A stretch of 64,000 bases of DNA from Megalobrama amblycephala. Lineage: Eukaryota > Chordata > Actinopteri > Cypriniformes > Xenocyprididae. The translations under genes and the position numbers were made by a program. Below the pieces are notes generated by a model that had not been told where the DNA came from, searched no databases, and was given only the letters and a program-made list of their open reading frames with translations. Within the stretch, counting starts at the first letter, position 1; every line of letters begins with the position of its first letter. This document shows positions 63,974 to 64,000 of this stretch, piece after piece. Location: assembly GCF_018812025.1 (NCBI RefSeq), contig NC_063061.1:29638585-29702584 (forward strand). Direction: 5' to 3'.

Positions 63974-64000
63974 ATCTTTCCAGCGCAGCAGCAATGCGTC
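63974..64000 (+). CDS. Possible exon start at the window edge
   Basis: 'ttctactttccag' ends in AG at 63972-63973; a second AG at 63981-63982 (atctttccag) could serve instead. Following sequence is GC-rich (cagcgcagcagcaatgcgtc) in contrast to the AT-rich intron, which is typical of an exon. With the exon at 53896-53965 the frame would remain open for the 27 bases visible. No family can be named. Confidence 0.3.

Overview
This window is animal nuclear DNA, almost certainly from a cyprinid fish (carp, goldfish or zebrafish relatives). Genes are split into small exons by long AT-rich introns, the reading frames encode recognisable vertebrate proteins, and most of the rest is short non-autonomous DNA transposons, palindromic repeats and AT microsatellites of the kind that crowd cyprinid genomes. 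There are no operons, CRISPR arrays or phage genes.

Five genes can be supported, all on the + strand. (1) The last coding exon of a cytospin-A/SPECC1L gene (1466-1555). (2) adora2a, the adenosine A2A receptor: coding exons 8742-9064 and 13726-14734, 443 aa, with a leader rich in upstream ORFs. (3) snrpd3, the spliceosomal Sm-D3 protein: three coding exons between 20866 and 21719, 128 aa. (4) camkk2, calcium/calmodulin-dependent kinase kinase 2: fifteen coding exons between 32733 and 48909, 581 aa in frame throughout, with a likely non-coding first exon near 23.3-23.47 kb and a long 3' UTR to about 52.5 kb. (5) The 5' end of an unidentified gene: a GC-rich first exon ending at 53441, a second exon 53896-53965 that may open the reading frame, and a possible third exon at the window's right edge.

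In mammals SPECC1L, ADORA2A and SNRPD3 lie close together (human chromosome 22q11), while CAMKK2 is on 12q24. Here all four lie head to tail within about 50 kb, which supports the cytospin call and points to an ancestral or fish-specific linkage. The genes do not form one pathway: a Gs-coupled adenosine receptor, an snRNP core protein and a Ca2+-triggered AMPK/CaMK kinase are neighbours only by position.

The non-coding space is a stack of mobile elements whose boundaries can often be read to the base. There are several TTAA-flanked families (25430-26097, 36150-37099, 38134-38710, 51075-51893, 58515-60216), a hAT-type element with a perfect 8-bp target duplication inside a second hAT-like element (15281-16755), two TA-flanked elements whose removal gives back an intact older repeat (44930-46323 and 57150-57482), and a 568-bp element with a 9-10 bp target duplication carrying the N-terminal part of a RecQ-like helicase (62540-63107). 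No wholly new system was found. The items most worth following up are the helicase-carrying element, the overlapping upstream ORFs in adora2a and camkk2, the unidentified gene at 53-64 kb, and an inverted pair of elements bracketing the camkk2 kinase exons.
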